Assembly (NCBI GenBank): GCA_028274885.1 | Contig: JAQCMX010000146.1 | Location: 1 to 11,808, forward strand | DNA: 11,808 nucleotides | Reading direction: 5' to 3' | DNA from: Haloarculaceae archaeon | Lineage (GTDB): Archaea > Halobacteriota > Halobacteria > Halobacteriales > Haloarculaceae | Part shown: in pieces, positions 5,938 through 11,808 of the stretch | How the letters are laid out: each line of letters starts with the position of its first letter | Numbering within the stretch: position 1 is the stretch's first letter | Program-made: the position numbers and the translations under genes | The notes under the pieces: generated by a model | Seen by the model: the letters and a program-made list of their open reading frames with translations, nothing else | Told to the model about the DNA's origin: nothing | Database searches by the model: none

Positions 5938-8021
5938 GCGACGACACAGAGTTCCCAAACAGACGCGAGTCAGAACCGGACATACGGGGGAGTAACGCGG
6001 AAACAGAACGCGACGAAGCCAAGACAGGTTGGGCGACCGCCGATGTCGAGATGCAGTGGGAAGCCGACCGTCTCGAAGAGCCGGTGAGCGAAGCAGGCGC
6101 CCTCGCCGAGAAACTGGGTCTGGATGCCTACCCTGTCAACTACTGGATCGTCAACTACGACGAGATGAACGAACTGATCGCATACGGTGGGTTCCAAAAG
6201 CGGTACCCACACTGGCGATGGGGGATGACCTACGACCGCCAACAGAAACAGGGCCAGTTCCTCGGGGGGAAGGCCTTCGAGATTGTCAACAACGATAATC
6301 CGGCCCACGCCTTCCTCCAGGTGTCAAACAGCCTCGCAGATCAGAAGGCGGTTATCACCCACGTCGAGGCACACTCTGATTTCTTCGCGAACAACCAGTG
6401 GTTCGGGATGTTCAGCGACGATCCCAACGCGGCATCTTTGCTCTCCCGGCACGCTGACGCGATCGAATCGTACATGCAGGATCCGGAGATCGACCGGGGG
6501 GACGTGGAACGCTGGATCGATCACATCCTGTGTCTTGAGGATAACATCGACCAGTACGAGGCATATCGGCCCGTTTCCCCGGCCAACACGGAACGCGAGG
6601 GCGAAGTTGGGGACATCGAGGACCAGCTCGACGAACTCGACCTCTCGGAGGAGGTCAAATCACAGGTCTTCGACGAGGACTGGTTGCAAGCCCGCGAGGA
6701 AGACGAGGAGCACATGACCGTTCCAGAGGAGCCTGATACCGACGTCCTTGGGTTCCTGTGCAAGTACGGCAAGCAGTACGACGAGGATACCGAGCGGGCG
6801 GTCGATCTAGAGGACTGGCAGGCTGACGTGCTGGAGATTCTGCGCAGAGAAGCCTACTACTTTGCACCGCAGAAGATGACAAAGGTACTGAACGAGGGGT
6901 GGGCCAGTTACTGGGAGTCGTTGATGATGGCCGGGGAGAACTTCGCGGACGCAGACGAGTTCATCACCTACGCCGATCACATGTCCCAGGTGTTGGGTTC
7001 GGGCGGACTGAATCCGTACAGTCTGGGCCTCCAACTCTGGCAGTACGTCGAGAATACGGAGAACCGACGCCACGTCGTCGAGCATCTGTTGCGGGTCGAC
7101 GGCATCACCTGGCGAAACTTCCACGATACCGTCGATTTCGAACACGTGGTATCGATGCTCGAGCCTGCTGATCTGGTCGCGGAGGTCGATCCCGATTCGC
7201 TCACAGAGGTGCCCGAATCAGATCCCAGGATCGACAGCGAGGGGCTCGCTGCCGCACGAGCAGGCGAGATCAACCTCGAAAAGTACCCGTGGAAGCTCCT
7301 CACCGAGGAGGGGCTCGCGGAGCGTCACTACTCGTTGGTCAAGCCGGAGAACCGTGGCTATCTCTCCCGGATCTCGATGGAAGAGCTGGAACGCATCTCC
7401 CGGTATCTGTTCGAGACGGATCGCTACGCCAGCGTGGAGGAGGCGATTGCAGCAGTCGACTACACGGTTGGCTGGACCCGGATGCGGGAGGTTCGTGAGA
7501 GCCACAACGACGTGACCTTTCTCGACGAGTTTCTCACCCAGGAGTTCGTCGACGAACACGATTATTTCACCTACGAATACGTCCAGTCAGCGGAGGAGTA
7601 TCGCGTCACGTCTGTCGATTACAAGGACGTCAAAAAGAAGCTCATGCTCCAGTTTACGAACTTCGGCAAACCCACGATCACGGTCTCCGACGGCAACTAC
7701 CGGAACCGGAACGAACTGCTCCTCGAGCACCAGTACAACGGTGTTGCGCTCGATCTGGGAGAGGCACGGGACACGCTCGAACGGATCTTCGAACTCTGGG
7801 GACGGCCGGTGGCGCTGAGAACGATCCAAAAGGAGTACGACGAACATCACATCGAGGTGGCTCGCAGACGGGACAGGGAACCGGAAGCAGAGGAGAAAGG
7901 TCTGGAGATCCGATACGACGGCATGGAGTTCGAGGAGGTCGATCTTTCCTGGGATGCGGTCGAACACCTCGCAGCCACCGACATCGATTACGACACGAAA
8001 CCGGACGAGTGGCTTGCCTGA
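5934..8021 (+). CDS. spoVR: SpoVR-family protein, enlarged archaeal form
   Basis: A 695-residue cytoplasmic SpoVR-family protein. SpoVR affects the spore cortex in Bacillus and the enteric homologue is YcgB, but the biochemical function is unknown. After a polar N-terminal extension (1-35) the hallmark core is clear: YPVNYWIVNYDEMNELIAYGG (67-87), YPHWRWGMTYDRQ (91-103), GGKAFEIVNNDNPAHAFLQ (111-129), HVEAHSDFF (143-151), NEGWASYW (320-327) and NPYSLG (360-365). The C-terminal end has the family's LWGRPV motif. Bacterial members are usually about 470-510 residues; here a longer segment (about 375-511) separates NPYSLG from the VGWTRM block. The ATG at 5934 overlaps the DUF444 stop (ATGA), with GGAG at 5925-5928. 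As last gene of the operon, it is likely a partner or effector of the PrkA/vWA proteins; that role is inference. Confidence 0.94.
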   Translation: MSDDTEFPNRRESEPDIRGSNAETERDEAKTGWATADVEMQWEADRLEEPVSEAGALAEKLGLDAYPVNYWIVNYDEMNELIAYGGFQKRYPHWRWGMTYDRQQKQGQFLGGKAFEIVNNDNPAHAFLQVSNSLADQKAVITHVEAHSDFFANNQWFGMFSDDPNAASLLSRHADAIESYMQDPEIDRGDVERWIDHILCLEDNIDQYEAYRPVSPANTEREGEVGDIEDQLDELDLSEEVKSQVFDEDWLQAREEDEEHMTVPEEPDTDVLGFLCKYGKQYDEDTERAVDLEDWQADVLEILRREAYYFAPQKMTKVLNEGWASYWESLMMAGENFADADEFITYADHMSQVLGSGGLNPYSLGLQLWQYVENTENRRHVVEHLLRVDGITWRNFHDTVDFEHVVSMLEPADLVAEVDPDSLTEVPESDPRIDSEGLAAARAGEINLEKYPWKLLTEEGLAERHYSLVKPENRGYLSRISMEELERISRYLFETDRYASVEEAIAAVDYTVGWTRMREVRESHNDVTFLDEFLTQEFVDEHDYFTYEYVQSAEEYRVTSVDYKDVKKKLMLQFTNFGKPTITVSDGNYRNRNELLLEHQYNGVALDLGEARDTLERIFELWGRPVALRTIQKEYDEHHIEVARRRDREPEAEEKGLEIRYDGMEFEEVDLSWDAVEHLAATDIDYDTKPDEWLA
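5962..5982 (+). repeat. 21-nt direct repeat, copy 2 (5' end of spoVR)
   Basis: Exact copy of 2307-2327, encoding residues 10-16 (RRESEPD) of the SpoVR protein in the same frame as in the second PrkA protein. Weaker protein similarity continues for about 15 residues downstream (RG...ET.RD). Confidence 0.9.
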
Positions 8022-8044
8022 CGGGCGAGCGAACGGTTCGGCCG

Positions 8045-8059
8045 GACGGCGGTGCCGTC
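8045..8059. other. small perfect inverted repeat at the convergent gene ends
   Basis: GACGGC-GGT-GCCGTC forms a six-base stem with a three-base loop, 24 nt past the spoVR stop and overlapping the ligase stop codon (8060-8058). It could form a stable RNA hairpin on either strand, but archaeal termination relies mainly on U-tracts, so its role is uncertain. Confidence 0.4.
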
Positions 8060-10154
8060 ACTCGTCGTAGATTGCCGCTATTTTTTCATTGTATGTACGC
8101 TTGATGTTCCGGCGTTTTTTTTTCATCGAAGGTGTCAGCATGTCGTTTTCACTGCTCCATTCGGCCGGAAGGAGTTCGAACTGCTTGATCCGCTCTACGC
8201 GTTCGAGACCCTCGTTGACAGTATCCACGGCAACCTGAACCCACTCGTGGGCCCGTTCGTGCTCACAGAGCGAGTCCCTGTCTGCGGGGAGGTCGTAGCC
8301 GTTCAGTTCCGCCCACTGTTCGAGACGCTCGAAGTTGGGGACGATGAGCGCCCCGACGAACTTCCGACCGTCGCCTACGACCATCGCCTGTGTGATGCGC
8401 TCGTTCGTGGCAAAGGCATCCTCGATCGGACCCGGGGCGACGTTTTTTCCGGTACTCAAAACCAGCAACTGTTTGATCCGCTCGTGAAAGATCAGGTACC
8501 CGTCCCCGGTTTGCTCCACGAGATCACCCGTTTTGAACCACCTGGTATCCCCGTTGCTGGGCGTTCGGTCCGAGTTTTCGGTGGTTTCGGCTTGCCCGTC
8601 ACCGTCTTTTCCTCTTGTCGCGTCTGTTTGTCCCGAGGGCACGGTATCGGGGTCGGTGACGAAGGCCCGATCCGTGGCACCGGGGGTCCGCCAGTACCCG
8701 TCTGTCACGTTGTCCCCGCGGACCAGCAGTTCACCGAGTTCGCTGTCCGGTCCGGACAGTTCTCGATCCGGAGCCTGTGAGACGTCCAGTGCCACGTCGA
8801 CGCCCACCAGCGGGGGTCCGAGCGTTCCCGGTCTGATATCGTCCGGCGAATTCACCGAGACAACCGGCGCGGTTTCCGTGAGCCCGTACCCTTCCAGAAT
8901 CGGGATCCCCATCCCGACGAACAGTTGCGTCAGGCGCTCGCTGAGACGTCCGCCGCCCGAGATCATGAATTTGATCCGACCACCCAGTTCCTGTTTGATC
9001 GTGTTGTAGACGAGTCTGTTCGCAAGCCCGTGTTTAACACGTAGCCACCGGCCTGGATCATCGACAGATTGGTACGTTCTGGCAACGTCGAGGCTCCACT
9101 CGAAGATCCGTTCTTTGAGTGACCCGACCGCCTCGATTGAACTGTCCCCGGCCTGCGATCGCATATTGTCGAAGATCCGTTCGTACACCCGCGGCACACT
9201 GGCACCGGTGTGTGGTCGGATTTTCTTCAGGTCTTCCGCAACCGTGTCCGAACTCTCGGCGTACCCCACGGTGGCTCCCGAGCCAAGCATCAGGAACTGT
9301 CCGACGAGTCGCTCGAAGACGTGTGCGAGAGGGAGAAAGGAAATTGTCACCAGATCCCGGTCGATTGCGAACCGGTCGGGATCTTCGGGCCGGGGGCCAA
9401 CCCTGCGCCGGATCTGGTGAATGTTCGACCGAAAGTTCCAGTGTGTCAGTCGGACCCCTTTCGGTTTTCCGGTCGTTCCGGAGGTGTAGATGAGACTCGC
9501 AGGATCGTCGGGATCGGTCTCCGACAGCCACGCCTGGTACTGCTCGTACTCGTATACCGCCTGCCCGAGTTCACGTATCTCCCCGAGCGTGTAGATATCA
9601 TCACGTTCGTACGCTGTGTCCGGCTCGTCGATCAGAACGATCACAGATACATCGAGTTCGTCCTCGACATCGAGAAGTCGGTCGAGAAGTGTCTCGTTTT
9701 CGACAATCACGCCGGTGGCTTCCGGATCGCCGAGGAGGTACCTAACCTGGTCACGGGATGAATCGGCGTACACTGTCGTAACGGTACACCCCGCGGCCAG
9801 GAGTGCCAGGTCACTCTGTGTCCACTCCATGCGGGTACTTGCGAAGATCCCCACACGGTCACCGCCTTCGAATCCCACGTGCCGAAACCCTGCAGCGAGG
9901 GATCTGACGATTTCACGCAGTTCCCCGTACGTTACGGCGCCGTACTCCCCATCGGGGGGCTCGGGAAGCCGCACCGACCGCTCGTACACCCCCCCTTTGT
10001 ACAGCTGTGCTCGCGAGTCGAGCCGTCTCCGTGCGCTTTCCTCGAACAACTCCGGGATCGTCCCACGCTCGCGCAGTTCGTCCCGGTAGTCCCGTTCGGC
10101 CTGCATCCAGGCTGGCTCGCCGGTTGGGGGATCACATCCGGACTCTGGAGACAT
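8058..10154 (-). CDS. long-chain acyl-CoA synthetase (AMP-binding, ANL family)
   Basis: Adenylate-forming enzyme that activates a fatty acid with ATP to acyl-AMP and then transfers it to CoA. With the start at 10154 (MSPESGCDPP) it has 698 residues. Motifs: A3 YTSGTTGKPKG (223-233), LPLAHVFER (274-282), A5 EGYGLTETAP (421-430), TDGYW (484-488), A7 WFKTGDL (539-545), LSTGKNVAPGPIEDAF (566-581) and C-terminal LTPSMKKKRR (673-682) near the usual catalytic lysine. About 38 polar residues (501-538) are inserted before A7. Sequence type and length fit the long-chain (FadD/FAA-like) group, but chain length cannot be read from sequence. An in-frame ATG at 10169 would add five residues; 10154 is preferred because a T-rich box sits about 29 nt upstream, right for a leaderless transcript. 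It stands alone and convergent with the operon, with no evident functional link to it. Confidence 0.93.
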   Translation of the reverse strand: MSPESGCDPPTGEPAWMQAERDYRDELRERGTIPELFEESARRRLDSRAQLYKGGVYERSVRLPEPPDGEYGAVTYGELREIVRSLAAGFRHVGFEGGDRVGIFASTRMEWTQSDLALLAAGCTVTTVYADSSRDQVRYLLGDPEATGVIVENETLLDRLLDVEDELDVSVIVLIDEPDTAYERDDIYTLGEIRELGQAVYEYEQYQAWLSETDPDDPASLIYTSGTTGKPKGVRLTHWNFRSNIHQIRRRVGPRPEDPDRFAIDRDLVTISFLPLAHVFERLVGQFLMLGSGATVGYAESSDTVAEDLKKIRPHTGASVPRVYERIFDNMRSQAGDSSIEAVGSLKERIFEWSLDVARTYQSVDDPGRWLRVKHGLANRLVYNTIKQELGGRIKFMISGGGRLSERLTQLFVGMGIPILEGYGLTETAPVVSVNSPDDIRPGTLGPPLVGVDVALDVSQAPDRELSGPDSELGELLVRGDNVTDGYWRTPGATDRAFVTDPDTVPSGQTDATRGKDGDGQAETTENSDRTPSNGDTRWFKTGDLVEQTGDGYLIFHERIKQLLVLSTGKNVAPGPIEDAFATNERITQAMVVGDGRKFVGALIVPNFERLEQWAELNGYDLPADRDSLCEHERAHEWVQVAVDTVNEGLERVERIKQFELLPAEWSSENDMLTPSMKKKRRNIKRTYNEKIAAIYDE
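8081..8086 (+). terminator. T6 tract, possible operon terminator
   Basis: Six T residues 60 nt after the spoVR stop, inside the antisense end of the ligase gene. On the ligase strand they read AAA followed by the rare Ile codon ATA. Archaeal intrinsic termination uses oligo-U, so this may work together with the longer tract at 8115. Confidence 0.4.
8115..8123 (+). terminator. T9 tract, likely operon terminator within the opposing gene
   Basis: Nine consecutive T residues about 94 nt downstream of the spoVR stop form the strongest U-tract candidate I noticed for the plus strand here. On the minus strand they encode Lys-Lys-Lys near the C-terminal catalytic motif of the acyl-CoA synthetase. 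It would end the four-gene operon with a 3' UTR of about 100 nt that is antisense to the ligase mRNA. No comparable tract was found for the ligase transcript in the spoVR end. Confidence 0.5.
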
Positions 10155-10179
10155 GATAGTCGTGTACATCGAACAGTGT

Positions 10180-10187
10180 CAAAAAAG
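10180..10187 (-). promoter_or_regulatory. candidate promoter of the acyl-CoA synthetase gene
   Basis: On the minus strand a T6 stretch (10186-10181) in a GC-rich setting lies about 29 nt before ATG 10154 and only 14 nt before ATG 10169. Leaderless haloarchaeal genes carry their TATA element roughly 26-30 nt ahead of the start, so the site fits 10154. No Shine-Dalgarno sequence is seen before either ATG. Confidence 0.35.
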
Positions 10188-10216
10188 GAGGGGACGCTCG
10201 GAGCTGGTTCGGTGTG

Positions 10217-10226
10217 TTCGGCCGAA
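10217..10226. promoter_or_regulatory. 10-bp palindrome in the divergent intergenic region, possible operator
   Basis: TTCGGCCGAA is a perfect palindrome lying 63 bp upstream of the ligase ATG at 10154 and about 140 bp upstream of nop5. It could bind a dimeric regulator or be chance in GC-rich DNA; only one copy was noticed. Confidence 0.2.
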
Positions 10227-10333
10227 AATAGACACGTAGACCGGATCGCCGGGGACAGTTCTCGGGCAGACTGTGCCTTTCGATCACCGGCAACCCGACG
10301 TGAGGAAGGCGGAGAACACCGGAATCGGGAACC

Positions 10334-10340
10334 AATTTAC
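10334..10340 (+). promoter_or_regulatory. TATA-like box for leaderless nop5-flpA transcript
   Basis: AATTTAC is centred about 27 nt before the nop5 ATG at 10364, the expected distance for a leaderless haloarchaeal promoter. No ribosome-binding site precedes that ATG, which agrees with a leaderless start. Confidence 0.5.
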
Positions 10341-10363
10341 GCACCAGGGTCCAAGCGGTAGGT

Positions 10364-11212
10364 ATGACTGCCGACGCCAACGCGGAGGACGCCTGGTTTG
10401 TGGATGTCGATCCGGAGACACTCTCGGGGGCAGCGAAAGCGATCAGGAAGGGAACGGCCGAGGAGCCCGACGACTGGCCACGGCTCGCCGTCGAATCTGA
10501 CCTCGTCGAGGATCAGCAGGGCTATTATGAACTGTTACACCGGCTAACACGTCGTACCGCACGAGCGGAGGTTGCCAAACGCGAGCAGGCCGACGACCAG
10601 CAACTCAGTCACGCAATCCGGACGCTCGATGATCTCCGGGAGACGGTCAACGAACTGACCGAGCGAATCGGTGAATGGGCCGGGACACATGACCCCGAGG
10701 CGGCAATCGACGTACCCTACCTGAACGAGTTGGCACAGAGAGAACCCGACTCGCCGGTCGAACGGCGTTTAACTTCGCTCGCCGGCAGGGTCTCTGCACT
10801 CGATGACGAGATCGACAGCGTACGAACGTTTGTGCAACGGACAGCGCCGGAGGTGGCACCGAACCTCTCGGCGCTCGCCGGACCGGAACTCGCAGCACGT
10901 CTCGTGTCACTGGCAGGGGGGCTCGAAGCGCTGGCAAAACAACCCAGCGGTACCGTCCAGGTCCTGGGCGCAGAGGATGCGCTGTTTGCCCACCTCCAGG
11001 GCAATAGCCCGTCTCCCAAGCACGGCGTCATATACACCCACGAGTACGTCAGCGGGACTGCTCGTGACAATCGCGGATCGGCCGCACGCGCCCTCGCGGG
11101 AAAGCTCTCGATTGCCGCACGGATCGATCATTACAGCGGCGAGTATCGCCCCGAACTCGAGGCGGAGTTGACAGACAGGATAGAGCGTATCCGCGCTCGT
11201 GGTGAACCGTGA
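10364..11212 (+). CDS. nop5: Nop5/Nop56-family box C/D RNP core protein, short haloarchaeal form
   Basis: Scaffold protein of the archaeal box C/D guide ribonucleoprotein: its Nop domain binds the L7Ae-RNA complex and its N-terminal domain recruits fibrillarin for 2'-O-methylation of rRNA and tRNA. The 282-residue product has a short N-terminal domain (about 1-75), a coiled-coil region (about 76-160) and a well conserved Nop domain with the APNLSALAGPELAARL block (165-180), GGLEALAKQPSGTVQVLGAE (185-204), PKHGVIYTHEYV (218-229) and RALAGKLSIAARID (242-255). It is shorter than many archaeal Nop5 proteins (about 380-410) and lacks their Lys-rich C-terminal tail, as expected for a salt-in organism. 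The stop overlaps the GTG start of fibrillarin (GTGA). A leaderless TATA promoter lies 27 nt upstream. Confidence 0.94.
   Translation: MTADANAEDAWFVDVDPETLSGAAKAIRKGTAEEPDDWPRLAVESDLVEDQQGYYELLHRLTRRTARAEVAKREQADDQQLSHAIRTLDDLRETVNELTERIGEWAGTHDPEAAIDVPYLNELAQREPDSPVERRLTSLAGRVSALDDEIDSVRTFVQRTAPEVAPNLSALAGPELAARLVSLAGGLEALAKQPSGTVQVLGAEDALFAHLQGNSPSPKHGVIYTHEYVSGTARDNRGSAARALAGKLSIAARIDHYSGEYRPELEAELTDRIERIRARGEP
11201..11205 (+). promoter_or_regulatory. Shine-Dalgarno-like site of fibrillarin gene
   Basis: GGTGA within the last nop5 codons precedes GTG 11209 by only three bases. Together with the GTGA stop/start overlap it supports coupled translation of fibrillarin with nop5. Confidence 0.45.
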
Positions 11213-11808
11213 CACTTCCCGATGGCGTAAAAAGGCGTGACATCGGCGGAGTGAGGGGGCTTGCGACCCGTGGCGAACAGGTCTACGGCGAACCGATAGC
11301 AGACGGGTGGCGACACTGGGATCCCAACCGTTCCAAACTCGGTGCCACCCTGGAGATGGGCGTGGAGACCGCCCTCTCAGGTGATGAAACCGTCCTCTAT
11401 CTCGGTGCGGCCGCGGGCACGACAGCCAGCCACGTCGCCGACTTCGCCGGACCAACATACGCCGTCGAGTTCGCGCCGCGACCGATGCGGGAGCTGCTCT
11501 CGGTGGCGACCTCCCGGCAAAACCTCTTTCCGTTATTGAAAGACGCACGTCATCCCGAACGGTATGCCCACATAGTCGAACCCGTGGACGTGATCGTTCA
11601 GGATGTCGCCACCAGAGGACAGGCCAGAGTGGCACACGAGAACAGACGGTTTCTCCGTGACGACGGACAGTTGATCGCGGCGATCAAGGCACGAAGCGAG
11701 GACGTAACGCGGGCGCCGGACGCCGTCTTCGAGGAAGTATTATCTGAGCTGAAAGGATCGTACGAACTCGTGACAACGGAACGTCTGGAACCGTATCACG
11801 ACGACCAC
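11209..11808 (+). CDS. flpA: fibrillarin, rRNA/tRNA 2'-O-methyltransferase (3' end outside window)
   Basis: S-adenosylmethionine-dependent catalytic subunit of the box C/D RNP, which methylates ribose 2'-OH at sites chosen by guide RNA. Two hundred codons are present and the frame is open at the right edge; typical length suggests only about 10 residues are missing. The GTG start overlaps the nop5 TGA. Visible motifs are HWDPNRSKLGA (36-46), the SAM-binding LYLGAAAGTT (63-72), YAVEFAPRPMREL (84-96), VDVIVQDVA (126-134) and AIKARS (158-163). Lys43, Asp132 and Lys160 match the conserved fibrillarin active-site positions. The second Ala in GAAAGTT replaces the more usual Ser, a mild change. It forms an operon with nop5. 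Confidence 0.95.
   Translation, partial: MTLPDGVKRRDIGGVRGLATRGEQVYGEPIADGWRHWDPNRSKLGATLEMGVETALSGDETVLYLGAAAGTTASHVADFAGPTYAVEFAPRPMRELLSVATSRQNLFPLLKDARHPERYAHIVEPVDVIVQDVATRGQARVAHENRRFLRDDGQLIAAIKARSEDVTRAPDAVFEEVLSELKGSYELVTTERLEPYHDDH

Noticed and set aside
8045..8059. GACGGC-GGT-GCCGTC as a bacterial-type rho-independent terminator
   Set aside because: No U-run follows the stem directly on either strand, and archaeal termination depends on U-tracts; the T6 and T9 runs further on are better candidates.
8052..8780. Plus-strand open frames of 60-240 codons across 8052-10361
   Set aside because: They lie opposite the acyl-CoA synthetase, which has every expected ANL motif. None shows recognisable domains or start signals.
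1..11808. Search for CRISPR arrays, tRNA/rRNA genes, insertion sequences, att sites or toxin-antitoxin pairs
   Set aside because: No regularly spaced repeats, tRNA-like CCA or cloverleaf segments, transposase motifs or terminal inverted repeats were seen by eye. The content looks like core chromosome rather than a mobile or defence island.

Overview
The window looks like a chromosomal piece of a halophilic archaeon (class Halobacteria). The proteins are very rich in Asp and Glu and poor in Lys, the DNA is GC-rich, start regions carry either GGAGG/GGTGA ribosome-binding sites or leaderless TATA promoters, and the Nop5-fibrillarin pair is archaeal. I cannot name the genus from the sequence alone.

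Region 1 (about 1-8057) is one tightly packed plus-strand operon: a canonical PrkA-type AAA+ protein (226-2298), a second divergent PrkA-like protein (2303-4630), a DUF444/YeaH-type von Willebrand factor A protein with a complete MIDAS (4621-5937) and an enlarged SpoVR-family protein (5934-8021). The junctions are a 4-nt gap, a 10-nt overlap and a 4-nt ATGA overlap, so all four are probably translated as a coupled unit. This is the archaeal counterpart of the bacterial PrkA(YeaG)-YeaH-SpoVR(YcgB) stress/starvation module, with the ATPase duplicated. A P-loop AAA+ protein paired with a MIDAS vWA protein recalls MoxR/vWA and chelatase-type machines; SpoVR would be the partner or effector. The biochemical role of the whole module is unresolved.

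Region 2 (8058-10154, minus) is a long-chain acyl-CoA synthetase, convergent with the operon. Its 3' end carries T6 and T9 tracts on the plus strand that could end operon transcription inside the ligase coding sequence. Region 3 (10155-10363) is a short intergenic region with likely divergent leaderless promoters. Region 4 (10364-11808, plus) holds nop5 and the start of flpA (fibrillarin), overlapping by GTGA: two protein components of the box C/D guide RNP that 2'-O-methylates rRNA. The fibrillarin gene runs off the right edge.

The most unusual feature is a 21-nt exact, in-frame repeat (26 matching bases if one 4-nt indel is allowed) shared by the first codons of the second PrkA gene and of spoVR, which gives two unrelated proteins the same N-terminal peptide RRESEPD followed by further similarity. 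Other points of interest are the divergence between the two PrkA copies, a roughly 130-residue expansion inside SpoVR, a 14-codon leader ORF whose stop overlaps the operon's first start codon, and the dual-use poly(A)/poly(T) tract at the convergent end.
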